From Streptomyces sp. WAC 01529 (GTDB taxonomy: Bacteria; Actinomycetota; Actinomycetes; Streptomycetales; Streptomycetaceae), in assembly GCF_003945545.1 (NCBI RefSeq), contig NZ_CP029617.1, forward strand, positions 3,483,001 to 3,547,000: 64,000 nt of DNA, read 5' to 3'. A model generated the notes under the pieces. The model searched no databases, was not told the origin of the DNA, and was given only the letters and a program-made list of their open reading frames with translations. Below are positions 7,865 to 15,839 of this stretch, in pieces (the stretch's first letter is position 1; every line of letters begins with the position of its first letter). The translations under genes were made by a program, and so were the position numbers.

Positions 7865-8281
7865 TCAGACCTTGCAGAAGCCCGTCGCCCTCAGCGCGTT
7901 ATTGACCTTCGCGCCCTGCTGCTCTGTCGTCGTCACGTCCTTGTACGTGAAGCGCTGAGATGCCAGCCAGTCGAGGCGCTTCGCCTTGCCGTTGATCGCC
8001 ATGCACTGGTTGCGCGCGGCATCTACGGCCTTGTCCTCGTAGCGCACGACGTCCGGCGCGGCGGCCTGCAGGGCACGAATGAGCTTGGCGCGCTCGACTG
8101 CAGCGGGCTTCGGCGGCAGGCCTGCCGAGCGCGCGGCCTCGTCCTTCTGTTTCTGCGTCAGCTCGGTGGCGCTCGGCTTGGCCTTGGGCTCGGTGTCGGC
8201 CTTGTCGTCGCTCGACGAGCAGGCGGTGAGCGTGAGAGCGGACGCGAGAAGCAGTCCGGCGGTGGTGGTGCGATGGTTCAT
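7865..8281 (-). CDS. Small secreted lipoprotein, function unknown
   Basis: 138 residues. The N-terminus MNHRTTTAGLLLASALTLTAC is a lipoprotein signal with lipobox LTAC (Cys21), followed by a Ser/Asp/Lys linker. The mature domain ends ALRATGFCKV and has a second cysteine in RNQCMAIN, so one disulphide is possible. The short alpha-helical C-terminal domain resembles DUF732-like small actinobacterial exported proteins. ATG 8281 has AAAGGGGGAA upstream. It is surrounded by decayed genes but is itself intact. Confidence 0.8.
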   Translation of the reverse strand: MNHRTTTAGLLLASALTLTACSSSDDKADTEPKAKPSATELTQKQKDEAARSAGLPPKPAAVERAKLIRALQAAAPDVVRYEDKAVDAARNQCMAINGKAKRLDWLASQRFTYKDVTTTEQQGAKVNNALRATGFCKV

Positions 8282-8732
8282 GTTCCCCCTTTGGGATGCG
8301 CATGTGCTGAAGGAGCATCATGCGACGCGTGGAGGGGACATGAATGCGCAGTGATGTCCCTGTGACTCAGAGAGGCTGAAAATGCGCCAGGCCCACACGC
8401 GGCGGGCCTGTTGCATTCGGGCGGGCGCGGGTGATCGGTAAAGTACTAGCGGGCCAGAGGCGCGGGCGCAACGCTGTCACTGACGGACGGTGCAGGACAT
8501 CGAGGTCGGCTATTCGGAGTCGGGCAAGGACAGGTCTCGTACGCGGATCGGCCCGGCCACCGCGAAGAGTGGCGGCCGTAGCCACACCGTCGGTGGAGCC
8601 CTCTATCGCGCGGCCGCTGACACGCAGCCACTAGGCCGTGCGGCGGCCCCTCCTTCGTGGGGCCAGGAAGCTGCTTGACGCTCTTCAGGAAAGCCTTACG
8701 GCGTTCACCTCCCACCACACCAGGAGGACGCC
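8282..8732. other. Intergenic region without a recognisable gene
   Basis: 450 bp between the divergent lipoprotein and small secreted peptide genes. Six-frame reading gives only compositionally poor ORFs without ribosome sites. A GGCCCC/GGGGCC hairpin lies near 8645-8665. No tRNA, operator or repeat was seen. Confidence 0.45.
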
Positions 8733-8867
8733 ATGCTTCGTCGGATCGTCGTAGCTGTCGCGGTCTGCGCTGCGGTTGGAGCCACCAGTGCCGATGTGGC
8801 TTCCGCGGACGATGGCCCCGCTTGGGGCACCACGTCCGCTATTGAAGGCTTGCGCACAGCAGCCTGA
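8733..8867 (+). CDS. Short secreted peptide, probably truncated by frameshift
   Basis: 44 residues from ATG 8733 behind a perfect AGGAGG. The N-terminus MLRRIVVAVAVCAAVGATSA plus DVASA is a standard signal peptide. Only about 19 residues of mature peptide follow before TGA. One frame over, immediately after, the sequence reads KACAQQPESTACAPVVV, then VWVRGQILGLAHCDADV, which looks like a cysteine-containing continuation. A frameshift near 8845 would explain this. It is either a genuine tiny exported peptide or a decayed secreted protein gene. Confidence 0.5.
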   Translation: MLRRIVVAVAVCAAVGATSADVASADDGPAWGTTSAIEGLRTAA

Positions 8868-9064
8868 AAGTACGGCCTGCGCCCCGGTAGTCGTCCATCC
8901 GGCGTCGCCCACGGGCGGCCTGCGGGTGTGGGTGCGCGGGCAGATCCTCGGCCTCGCGCACTGCGATGCGGACGTGATCAAGTTCCTACGTCGCGCCGGG
9001 CTGCCGGGACGCCGTAGCCGGGGCGGCGGCAGAGTGGGTGAGGTGAACCCTCGCGACCGTGCCG

Positions 9065-9371
9065 CTACACCTCCCCGCCCGTCACCGTGCCGATCACGTC
9101 CACGCCGCCCATCTCATGGAAGGTGGTCGGCAGTCCCAGCGTGCCGCACTGGTTGCCCGGGCTGCCGGCGGGCACCGCGGCGCCCAGGCCGGTGAGGATG
9201 CCGCTGTGTGGCGCCGGCGGCGCTGGGGCCGCCGATGTTGGCGCAGGCGTTGTCGAAGGCAGCGTTGCCGAAGCCGATGACCGAGGTCGCGCTTGCGGGT
9301 GCGGCGGTGCCGAGGGCGCTGCCGGCTGCGGTGAGCAGAGCGAGCGCGCTGCTGACGTGCATACGGTTCAT
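9065..9371 (-). pseudogene. Frameshifted chaplin-family gene
   Basis: ATG 9371 opens a signal peptide (MNRMHVSSALALLTAAGSA... ASA), then SVIGFGNAAFDNACANIGG, the first half of a chaplin (DUF320) domain with its first cysteine. After GPSAAGAT the frame runs into non-chaplin sequence. In the next frame the second half continues: SGILTGLGAAVPAGSPGNQC and GTLGLPTTFHEMGG, ending at TAG 9065-9067. Chaplins are hydrophobic secreted proteins that coat aerial hyphae. The break lies near 9207-9212. A sequencing error or a true mutation are both possible. With one base restored the protein is complete, with both chaplin cysteines. Confidence 0.75.
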
Positions 9372-9441
9372 GTACCGCCAACGCCTGCCGGCACAGGTTG
9401 GATACGGGCCCCCGCCCGGCCCCCGCCCGGGCCGCCTCCCC

Positions 9442-10212
9442 TCACGCGTGCGACAGCGCGAACGACACCAGGAAGCCGCTGACCGTGACCAGGCCGATCG
9501 CCATGGGGGCCTCCCGGAACGCCTCCGGGATCATCGTGTCCGCGACCATCGCCAGGATCGCGCCCGCGGCCACGGCCGTGACCGCGGCGACCACCGCCAC
9601 CGGCAGGCCGCCGACCACGGTGTAACCGAGCACCGCGGAGACCGCGCCGGCCGCGGCGATCGCGCCCCAGACTCCGAAGACGTAACCCTTGCCGCGCCCT
9701 GCCCGCTTCATCCCGGCCGCGCTCGACAGTCCCTCCGGGATGTTGCTGATGAACACCGCCGCCACCGTGACCATGCTGACGGCGCCGCCCTCGAGCATGC
9801 TGACGCCGATCACCGCCGACTCGGGCACGCCGTCCAGCAGGGCCCCGAGGGCCAGCGCCAGGCCCGAACCGCTCTGTGCCTGCTCGGAAGGCTGCGACTC
9901 ATCCCCGTGGTGGCCCGAGCGTTTGCGGTGGCGGGCGCCGCGCCGGGCCAGCCACATGTTGCCCACCGTGTAGGCCACCGCCCCCGCCAGCGTTCCCAGG
10001 GCCGCCGGAGCGAGGCCGTCCTGCTCGTACGCCTCACCGACCAGCTCGAACGAGACGGCGGACAGCAGCACGCCCGCGCCGAAGGCCATCACCCAGGCGA
10101 TGACCTTCTGCGGCACGCGCAGCGCATAGCCGCACGCCGCTCCCAGCAGCAGGGCGCAGCCCGCCAGCAATCCCCATCCACCTGCTTGCACCACTTCCGG
10201 CATGGGCTCCAT
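9442..10212 (-). CDS. ZIP-family divalent metal transporter
   Basis: 256 residues (start 10212, or MPEVV at 10203) with about eight hydrophobic segments. ZIP signature patches are present: ALLDGVPESAVIGVSM and FISNIPEGLSSAAGMKRAG, the metal-binding helices with the NIPEGL motif. A His-rich cytoplasmic loop (RRGARHRKRSGHHGDES) lies between them, as in ZIPs. Predicted to import zinc or a related divalent cation across the cytoplasmic membrane. No Zur box was recognised. It stands alone on the minus strand. Confidence 0.9.
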   Translation of the reverse strand: MEPMPEVVQAGGWGLLAGCALLLGAACGYALRVPQKVIAWVMAFGAGVLLSAVSFELVGEAYEQDGLAPAALGTLAGAVAYTVGNMWLARRGARHRKRSGHHGDESQPSEQAQSGSGLALALGALLDGVPESAVIGVSMLEGGAVSMVTVAAVFISNIPEGLSSAAGMKRAGRGKGYVFGVWGAIAAAGAVSAVLGYTVVGGLPVAVVAAVTAVAAGAILAMVADTMIPEAFREAPMAIGLVTVSGFLVSFALSHA

Positions 10213-10233
10213 GTACCCACACGGGCGCGCTGT

Positions 10234-10262
10234 GATCAGCGACCAGTGATCAGCGATCAGCG
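10234..10262. repeat. Short GATCAGCG repeats
   Basis: Three copies of GATCAGCG at 10234, 10248 and 10255, just upstream of the ZIP transporter start. Could be a local duplication within its promoter region. No function is assigned. Confidence 0.4.
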
Positions 10263-10452
10263 GGCGCCGCGTCCGCCGGTCCGGGTGGTCCTTGACCCAT
10301 CGGGGGGAACCCTGCGGCCCCCGGACCTGAGCGGTGGCTCAATAGCACGCATGGTGAACAGACTGGGGAGCTGTTCCGTGCTCGTCGCCTGAAACGGGGT
10401 ACCTGGGCGGCGCACGAGCCCCGCTCGTCCCGCCCCCCAGGAGGCAACTCCC

Positions 10453-11652
10453 ATGACGTTCAATCCGTTGGAGCAGCGGGGCGTCCCGCTGGACCGCCAA
10501 TTGCGCAGCTGGCGTGAGCTGAACGTGGACCCGATCGACCCCGACCACTGCGACCCGTACACCCGCTGCCGGATCATCACGATGAACGGCATCGAGGTCG
10601 AGGCGATCCTCTTCAGCCACCAGTTGGCCCGGAACACGGTCGACCCCGAGGTGAAACGGCAGCTGGCGCGGGTCCGTTACCTCGAGGCGCAGCAGCAGAA
10701 GGTCGTGAACTGGCTGCTTCCCGGGGTGTCGTCGGTCCTGGAGACGACCATCGCCTACGAGCAGGTCGCGGTCGACCTGACGGCGTGGGTGGCGCGGATG
10801 GAGCCGGACCCGTACCTGAAGCAGGCGTACCAGTTCGGAGTGCTGGAGGACTTCGACCATCTGTACCGGTACGCGAACCTGTACGAGATGATCGAGCACC
10901 GCAAGGCGGAGTCGATCGTCGACGGCCTGACCGAGGTCATGCCGGGGCGGCCGACCAGGTTCCACCACCGTGACCCGGTCGACAACGTCCGCGACGCGTA
11001 CGCCAAGGACGAGACGAGTCCGCTGTCGAAGCTGCACGCGCTGACGATCCTGTCGGCGGAGCAGCAGACCATGAACTTCTACATGAACACCGGCCCCACG
11101 TACATGGAGCCGATCGCCCGCCAGCTGTACCAGGAGATCGGGCTGATCGAGGAGGAGCACGTCACTCACTACGAGTCGCTGGTCGACCCGGGTGAGACGT
11201 GGTGGGAGCAGCTGGTCAACCACGAGTACAACGAGTGCTACCTGTACCACTCCTTCATGGAGCAGGAGAGCGACCCCAAGGTGAAGGCCATCTGGGAGCT
11301 GCACCTGAACATGGAGCTGGAGCACCTGCACGCCGCCTGCGACCTGATGCGGCGGCACGACGGCCGCGATCCCGCCTCGGTCCTGGCGCCCGAGCTGCCC
11401 GATGTGGTCACCTTCGAGCCCAACAAGGGGTATCTGCGGGAACTGCTCGACACGCAGATCGACCTGACCACGCTGGGCGCCGGTTATGTGCGTGAGGCGC
11501 ATGAGCGGTTCGAGAGGATGCAGGAGCGGATCCACGGCGGCGAGGCGCCCCCGAGCGACCGGGTGATGACCGAGCACGACGCCATGTTCGGCCGCGAGTA
11601 CCGCGTGCAGAGTGAGGGCGACCACCCCGACCCCGCGCAGCGTGAGAAGTAG
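10453..11652 (+). CDS. Ferritin-like-fold protein, 399 residues
   Basis: Soluble, strongly helical protein with carboxylate/histidine patches expected of a ferritin-like di-iron bundle: TIAYEQVAVDL, YEMIEHRKAES, LIEEEHVTHYESL and NMELEHLHAAC, spaced through the chain. No signal peptide. ATG 10453 has CAGGAGGCAACTCCC upstream. It precedes a hemerythrin-domain gene by 11 bp, implying one operon for iron/oxygen chemistry or oxidative stress. The upstream GGGTAC at 10397-10402 resembles the -10 element of stress sigma-B type promoters, but no convincing -35 was found. Exact activity unknown. Confidence 0.7.
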   Translation: MTFNPLEQRGVPLDRQLRSWRELNVDPIDPDHCDPYTRCRIITMNGIEVEAILFSHQLARNTVDPEVKRQLARVRYLEAQQQKVVNWLLPGVSSVLETTIAYEQVAVDLTAWVARMEPDPYLKQAYQFGVLEDFDHLYRYANLYEMIEHRKAESIVDGLTEVMPGRPTRFHHRDPVDNVRDAYAKDETSPLSKLHALTILSAEQQTMNFYMNTGPTYMEPIARQLYQEIGLIEEEHVTHYESLVDPGETWWEQLVNHEYNECYLYHSFMEQESDPKVKAIWELHLNMELEHLHAACDLMRRHDGRDPASVLAPELPDVVTFEPNKGYLRELLDTQIDLTTLGAGYVREAHERFERMQERIHGGEAPPSDRVMTEHDAMFGREYRVQSEGDHPDPAQREK

Positions 11653-11663
11653 GGGAGGCCAAG

Positions 11664-12272
11664 GTGTCTGAGATGCCTGAGATGTCTGGGCCGAGGACCC
11701 CGCACGCCGGGGACGACATGGCCAAGGACGACGACGTCGTCGCCCTGCTGATGCGCCAGCACGGCGACATCCGCAACCTCTTCGACGAGGTCGAGGCCAC
11801 CAAGGGCGAGGAGCGCGGGGACGCCTTCCGCCGACTGGTGCGGTTGCTTGCCGTGCACGAGACCGCCGAGGAAGAGGTCGTCCACCCCTTCGCCCGGCGC
11901 GCGCTCCCCGGTGGCAAGCAGGTCGTTAAGGAACGCCTCGCCGAGGAGAAGGCGGCCAAGGAGACGCTGGCCGCTCTCGACGAACTGGACACCGACGACC
12001 CGAAGTTCATGCCCCAGCTGCTGAAGCTGCGCAGGGACGTCCAGGCGCACGCGCGGGCCGAGGAACGCTACGAGTTCATCCACATCCGCCGCAGCGCCGA
12101 CGTGGCCGGCCTCGCGGTGATGGCCAAGGCGGTCAAGGCCGCCGAGACGATGGCCCCCACCCGGCCCCACCCGGGCGTCGAGTCCGGGGCGAAGAACATG
12201 GCCCTCGGGCCCGTGGCCGCCCTCATGGACCGCACCAAGGACGCCGTGCGCAAAGCCATGGGCAAGGATTGA
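11664..12272 (+). CDS. Hemerythrin HHE-domain protein
   Basis: 202 residues. HHE cation-binding residues are present: LLMRQHGDIRNLFDEVE (His/Glu), LLAVHETAEEEVVHPF (His, Glu, His) and VQAHARAEERYEF. The C-terminal 50 residues (MAPTRPHPGV onward) are an unstructured basic tail. GTG 11664 has GGGGAGGCCAAG upstream, 11 bp after the ferritin-like gene. Hemerythrin-like proteins bind O2, NO or peroxide at a di-iron centre; a protective or sensing role during oxidative or nitrosative stress is likely. Confidence 0.9.
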   Translation: MSEMPEMSGPRTPHAGDDMAKDDDVVALLMRQHGDIRNLFDEVEATKGEERGDAFRRLVRLLAVHETAEEEVVHPFARRALPGGKQVVKERLAEEKAAKETLAALDELDTDDPKFMPQLLKLRRDVQAHARAEERYEFIHIRRSADVAGLAVMAKAVKAAETMAPTRPHPGVESGAKNMALGPVAALMDRTKDAVRKAMGKD

Positions 12273-12470
12273 CGGCGCGACTGCCTGGCCGGCCGGGCGC
12301 AGGTGTTCGGCCGGCCAGGGCGCGAGAGCGGTGCCCTTCGCGGCGGCTGTTTGTCCCCTGCCCGTGGGGGGACTCTCCGCCTGAGGACAAGTCGGCCGAC
12401 CGTGAGGCGGACCGGGCACCGAAGCGGGCAGAACGGGCAAGACGGGCAGATGAGGACTGAGGCCTTGGGC

Positions 12471-13007
12471 ATGGCAACTGACAGCCGTCTCGCGGAGCGC
12501 CTGAGGCGACGGCTGCGACGCACCGAACGTACGTACTCGACAGGGGAGGCCCGCCCGCTGCGCGGTTATCTGGCGGCCATGACGGCCTTCGGCGTCTACA
12601 CGGCGGGGTGGGCGACGGTGGTCAAGCTGCGTGGCCGCCCGCTGCCGGACAAGCCAGTGCCCTGGGACGTGGCGCTGACGGCGGTGGCGACCTTCCGGCT
12701 GAGCCGACTGCTGACCAAGGCGTCGGTGACCAGCCCGCTCCGGGCCCCCTTCACCACGTATCACGGCCCGGAGGGGCCCGCCGAGCTGCACGAGGAGGCG
12801 CGGTCCGACGGCGCCAAGGACACGGTCGGCGAGCTGTTGACCTGCCCGTTCTGCGTGAGCGTCTGGGTGGCCTCGACCCTCACCGCCGGGCAGCTGCTCT
12901 GGCCACGCGGCACCCGCACCGCCATGGGGGCGCTCACCGCGCTGGCCGGGGCGGACGCGCTGCAGCTGACGTACAGCGCGCTGGTGGAGAAGACGACCGG
13001 TGAGTGA
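12471..13007 (+). CDS. DUF1360 membrane protein
   Basis: 178 residues from ATG 12471 (GAGG eight bases upstream; ATG 12450 is also in frame). Matches the DUF1360 pattern: VALTAVATFRLSRLLTK followed by a conserved ELLTCPFCVSVWVAS patch with a CxxC pair near a membrane segment, and a final hydrophobic segment. In Streptomyces such genes accompany general stress or spore-coat genes; here it follows the ferritin-like/hemerythrin pair by about 200 bp. Biochemical role unknown. Confidence 0.8.
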   Translation: MATDSRLAERLRRRLRRTERTYSTGEARPLRGYLAAMTAFGVYTAGWATVVKLRGRPLPDKPVPWDVALTAVATFRLSRLLTKASVTSPLRAPFTTYHGPEGPAELHEEARSDGAKDTVGELLTCPFCVSVWVASTLTAGQLLWPRGTRTAMGALTALAGADALQLTYSALVEKTTGE

Positions 13008-13022
13008 TCCCGCGCCCCGCGC

Positions 13023-13725
13023 CTGACCGCCTCCCGGCAGAGCCCGGCGTGCGGGGCGCTCGTCGACGCCGGTGAGCGGCCCGCCCGGATCCGCGACACG
13101 GTCATGGTGACGATGCTCGCCGCCCACCACACCACCGGTGTCGCCGTCCTGGACCCTGCATCTTCTGGGGCGCCACCCCGACGTGGCCGCACGCGTCGCC
13201 GACGAGCTGGAGCGGGTCCTCGGCGACCGCGCGGTGCCCGACTACGCCGACCTGCGCCGGCTCACGTATCTGGAGATGGTCCTCAAGGAGTCCATGCGGC
13301 TCTACCCGCCCGGCCCCTACGGCGCCAGGGAGACGACCGAGGACCTCGTCCTCCAGCCCCCGTCCACAGGGGTCCAGTACGTGGTTCCGGCCGGTACCAC
13401 GGTCTTCTATCCCTTCTGGGCCCTCCACATGAACCCCGCCCACTGGCCCGAACCCGAGGTCTTCAGGCCCGAGCGGTTCACCCCGGAAGAGGCCGCGGCA
13501 CGGCCGAGGTTCGCCTACGTCCCCTTCGGGCTCGGGCCGCGCAGCTGCGAGGGGGCAGGCCTGGCGATGATGGAGGCCGAGCTGACGCTGGCCGTGCTGC
13601 TCAAGCGGTTCCGGTTCCGGCCTACGCCGGGGCACGAGGTGACGCCGGTCGAACGGTTCGTCCTCTGGGCGGCCGACGACATCCTCATGGACCTCACCCC
13701 GCGTCCGCTTCATGGCCCGAAGTGA
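13023..13725 (+). pseudogene. Cytochrome P450 relic (N-terminal half missing, frameshift)
   Basis: The C-terminal half of a P450 is clear from about 13150: WTLHLLGRHPDVAARVADEL, the ExxR helix KESMR, the PERF motif (RPERFTPEEAA) and the heme-binding loop PFGLGPRSCEGAGLAMMEAE with its cysteine. The preceding I-helix (MLAAHHTTGVAV) is in a different frame, ending about 13148, and is preceded only by a short piece (ALVDAGERPARIRD). At least 200 N-terminal residues are absent and the upstream gene ends at 13007. The I-helix reads AAHHTTG where active P450s have A/GGxD/ETT. A dead gene fragment. Confidence 0.8.
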
Positions 13726-13866
13726 GCCACACGAGTTTTCGCCAGGTTTGCGCATTGGGTCGCGGATGTCTGCTCAGTTGCCAGGATGGCTGCTGTCCCC
13801 CTCGGGTGCCGGACAGGGCCCGCCGGGCGGGGACGCGTTCTGTGTCGTCCACGGAAGGAAAGCCTG

Positions 13867-14445
13867 ATGGCGAACGAACTCAAGTACGGCGACCAGATCC
13901 ATCTGCAGAACGGCTACAACGGCTGGCAGGGCGGTTACCTCGACACCAATGGGCACAGCACCGCGTCGGGCGGCAAGTACCAGGTGTCCACCACCGGCAC
14001 GCCCTCCCGCGCCAAGGGCACCGGCACATGGGAGGTGCTCTCCGCCTCCGGCAAGGCAGCCGGACAGCCGGTGGTCAGCGGTGATGTCGTGTACCTGCGC
14101 AATCTGTACGGGGGTGACGGCGGGTATCTCGACACCAACGGCCATGCGAGCGACCCCCAGAAGGCCGCGGGTGCCAGGTACGACGTGAGCACCTCCGAGG
14201 CGCGGGACCGCGCGACGGGCACCGGCCGCTGGCGGATCTTCGCGCAGACCTCCAGTCCGGCCGACCAGAAGGTCAGGGTGGGCGACATCGTCCACCTCTG
14301 GAACCTCTACGGCGACAACGGCGGCTTCCTGGAGACGAACCACACGACCACCGCCTCCGGCGGCAAGTACGACCTGTGCACCAACGCGTACTTCAACCGC
14401 AGCTCGGACGTGGGCCTCTGGAAGATCCACAAGGCGCAGGCCTGA
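13867..14445 (+). CDS. Three-repeat beta-trefoil-like protein
   Basis: 192 residues built of three homologous units of about 55-60 residues. Each opens GD-x-hydrophobic-x-L-x-N-x-Y: GDQIHLQNGYNGWQGGYLDT, GDVVYLRNLYGGDGGYLDT and GDIVHLWNLYGDNGGFLET. Each closes with a G-x-W segment (GTWEVL, GRWRIF, GLWKIH). Three-fold internal repetition of this size with a terminal W-x-hydrophobic is what beta-trefoils (lectins, ricin-B, fascin-like) show. There is no signal peptide, so it is either cytoplasmic or exported another way. ATG 13867 has GGAAGGAAAG upstream, and a perfect 16-bp-stem terminator follows. Carbohydrate binding is plausible but unproven. Confidence 0.75.
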   Translation: MANELKYGDQIHLQNGYNGWQGGYLDTNGHSTASGGKYQVSTTGTPSRAKGTGTWEVLSASGKAAGQPVVSGDVVYLRNLYGGDGGYLDTNGHASDPQKAAGARYDVSTSEARDRATGTGRWRIFAQTSSPADQKVRVGDIVHLWNLYGDNGGFLETNHTTTASGGKYDLCTNAYFNRSSDVGLWKIHKAQA

Positions 14446-14452
14446 GCGGAGC

Positions 14453-14490
14453 GAGGGTCCTGGCCGCCATCACCGGCGGCCAGGACCCTC
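14453..14490 (+). terminator. Strong hairpin terminator
   Basis: Perfect 16-bp inverted repeat (GAGGGTCCTGGCCGCC and its complement) with loop ATCACC, eight bases after the beta-trefoil gene stop. No T-run, as usual in Streptomyces. Confidence 0.85.
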
Positions 14491-14590
14491 GTGCGTGCGG
14501 CAGCGATGAGTTTCGGCGCTTTCCGGCGTCATACTCCCGACAGGACAGCGACGCACACGCGTACGAACGTAGGAACAGAGAGGCCATGTC

Positions 14591-14806
14591 ATGAGCGACG
14601 CCGCGGTGAAGGGTCCCGCCAGCTACTTCCCCTCCATCGAGAAGAAGTACGGGCGGCCGGTCGAGGAGTGGAAGCAGCTGGTGCGCGAGTCACCGCTGAG
14701 CCGGCACATGGAGCTCGTCGCCTGGCTCAAGGCCGAGCACGGTCTCGGCCACGGGCACGCCAACGCGATCGTCGCCCACACCCTCGCCGAGTCGCGGAGC
14801 CGGTGA
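14591..14806 (+). CDS. DUF4287-domain small protein
   Basis: 71 residues: YFPSIEKKYGRPVEEWKQLV, then HMELVAWLKAEHGLGHGHAN. This is the compact DUF4287 helical domain, found alone in actinobacteria. Full length for the family. ATG 14591 has GAGAGG upstream. Soluble, with no catalytic residues recognised. Function unknown. Confidence 0.85.
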   Translation: MSDAAVKGPASYFPSIEKKYGRPVEEWKQLVRESPLSRHMELVAWLKAEHGLGHGHANAIVAHTLAESRSR

Positions 14807-15066
14807 CGCGAGGCGGGCGCGGCGGCGCGGAACCGCTGAGGGAAGGCGTCCGGATCGCACCCGTTACGGGCGGTTCGGCGGAGCGGGCCCGGGTACTCGG
14901 GGTGCCAAGCGCAGGAGGCGCCCGGGAGTTTCCTGCGACAGGCTCTCCTCGTTGGAAATGCAGCGTGGAGAGCTGCCCCTAACCTTGCCGACCTCGTCAC
15001 CGACCCCCGTCGACCTCCACCTTTCCACTGCCCCTTACGTACGCCCTTGCCGTCGACCCCGATCCG

Positions 15067-15432
15067 TTACGCGCTCGGCTCCGAGCACTCGGAGGTCTCC
15101 TGCGCGCGGGACAGGCTCGCGTCCAGCTGCCTGCGGACCTCCTCCGGCAGGTCGCCCGCGCAGCCCCACGTCACTATGAGGTCGGCGACGCGGGTCAGTT
15201 TCATGTTGGTGTGCTGGGAGGTCTCCCGGAGCACGGTCCAGCCCTGCTCCGGGGTCAGCCTGCCCATCGCGACGACGATGCCGATCGCCTGGTCGATCGT
15301 GGCGTGGGATTCGACGGCCCGCTCCAACTGGTCGACCTTGCGTTGCAGCTCGACGACCTTCTCGCCCTGCTGAGTCAATTTTTCCGGTTCGTCCGGTTGT
15401 GGTCGTTCCGGATCCACGTCTGATGACGTCAC
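15067..15432 (-). CDS. ANTAR-domain protein
   Basis: 121 residues from GTG 15432, which has GGAGG upstream; longer in-frame extensions are Arg/Pro-rich and unsupported. After an acidic N-terminus comes a coiled coil (QGEKVVELQRKVDQLERAVE) and then the ANTAR three-helix domain: ATIDQAIGIVVAMGRLTPEQ, then a helix starting WTVLRETSQHTN. ANTAR proteins bind dual-hairpin RNA and prevent transcription termination. No GAF or receiver sensor domain is attached, so the input must come from a partner or from the coiled coil. C-terminal tail includes LPEEVRRQLDASL. Confidence 0.85.
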   Translation of the reverse strand: MTSSDVDPERPQPDEPEKLTQQGEKVVELQRKVDQLERAVESHATIDQAIGIVVAMGRLTPEQGWTVLRETSQHTNMKLTRVADLIVTWGCAGDLPEEVRRQLDASLSRAQETSECSEPSA

Positions 15433-15839
15433 TTCGCCTCCGGGCGGGGATAGGGGCCAGCGCCAGAATGCCACGGGGCATTCGGCGGGCACCACAATTC
15501 CTTCACGTCCGTACCGCATGCGGGCCCGGGGACGCGGGTGGCCCGAGCGGCCGGCGGGCAGGAAGCCGCCGGGGCGGACCGCGTGTGCCGAGCGCTCGTG
15601 CCGAGCGCATATGCCCCGCGAGCCGCCAGGGGACCACCAGAGGGCCACCAGAGGGCCGCGACTCCGCGTACGTGACATCGACAGGGCCGGTCGTCTTCAA
15701 TGGGCCCTGCCCGTACGGGAGTTGATGTCGTTGAGCTATCACCTAATGGCATCGGGGCAGTTCCGCCCGCCCTTCCCGATACTCGTCCCGACCGGGGGCC
15801 GCACCCGCAGGCCTCCATCCCGGAAGGGACACACCCCAC
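15433..15839. other. Intergenic region upstream of snapalysin
   Basis: About 400 bp between the divergent ANTAR and snapalysin genes with no ORF that has a ribosome site. It contains an 11-bp tandem duplication (CCACCAGAGGG twice, 15634-15655). The divergent promoters must lie here. No LysR-type regulator gene, the usual partner of snapalysin, is present next to it. Confidence 0.5.

Noticed and set aside
1094..10212. Genomic island bounded by tRNA-Arg and a duplicated tRNA end
   Set aside because: No copy of the tRNA 3' end (GGTTCGAATCCTGC...) was found downstream in the window and no integrase gene is present, so an integrated element is not supported.
9442..10212. ZIP gene controlled by a Zur box
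   Set aside because: No convincing TGAAAATNATTTTCA-like site occurs in the GC-rich promoter region.
10373..10402. Sigma-B type promoter for the ferritin-like gene
   Set aside because: A GGGTAC -10 exists at 10397-10402, but the nearest GTT-type -35 is about 20 bp away instead of 14-16, so only a weak suggestion remains.
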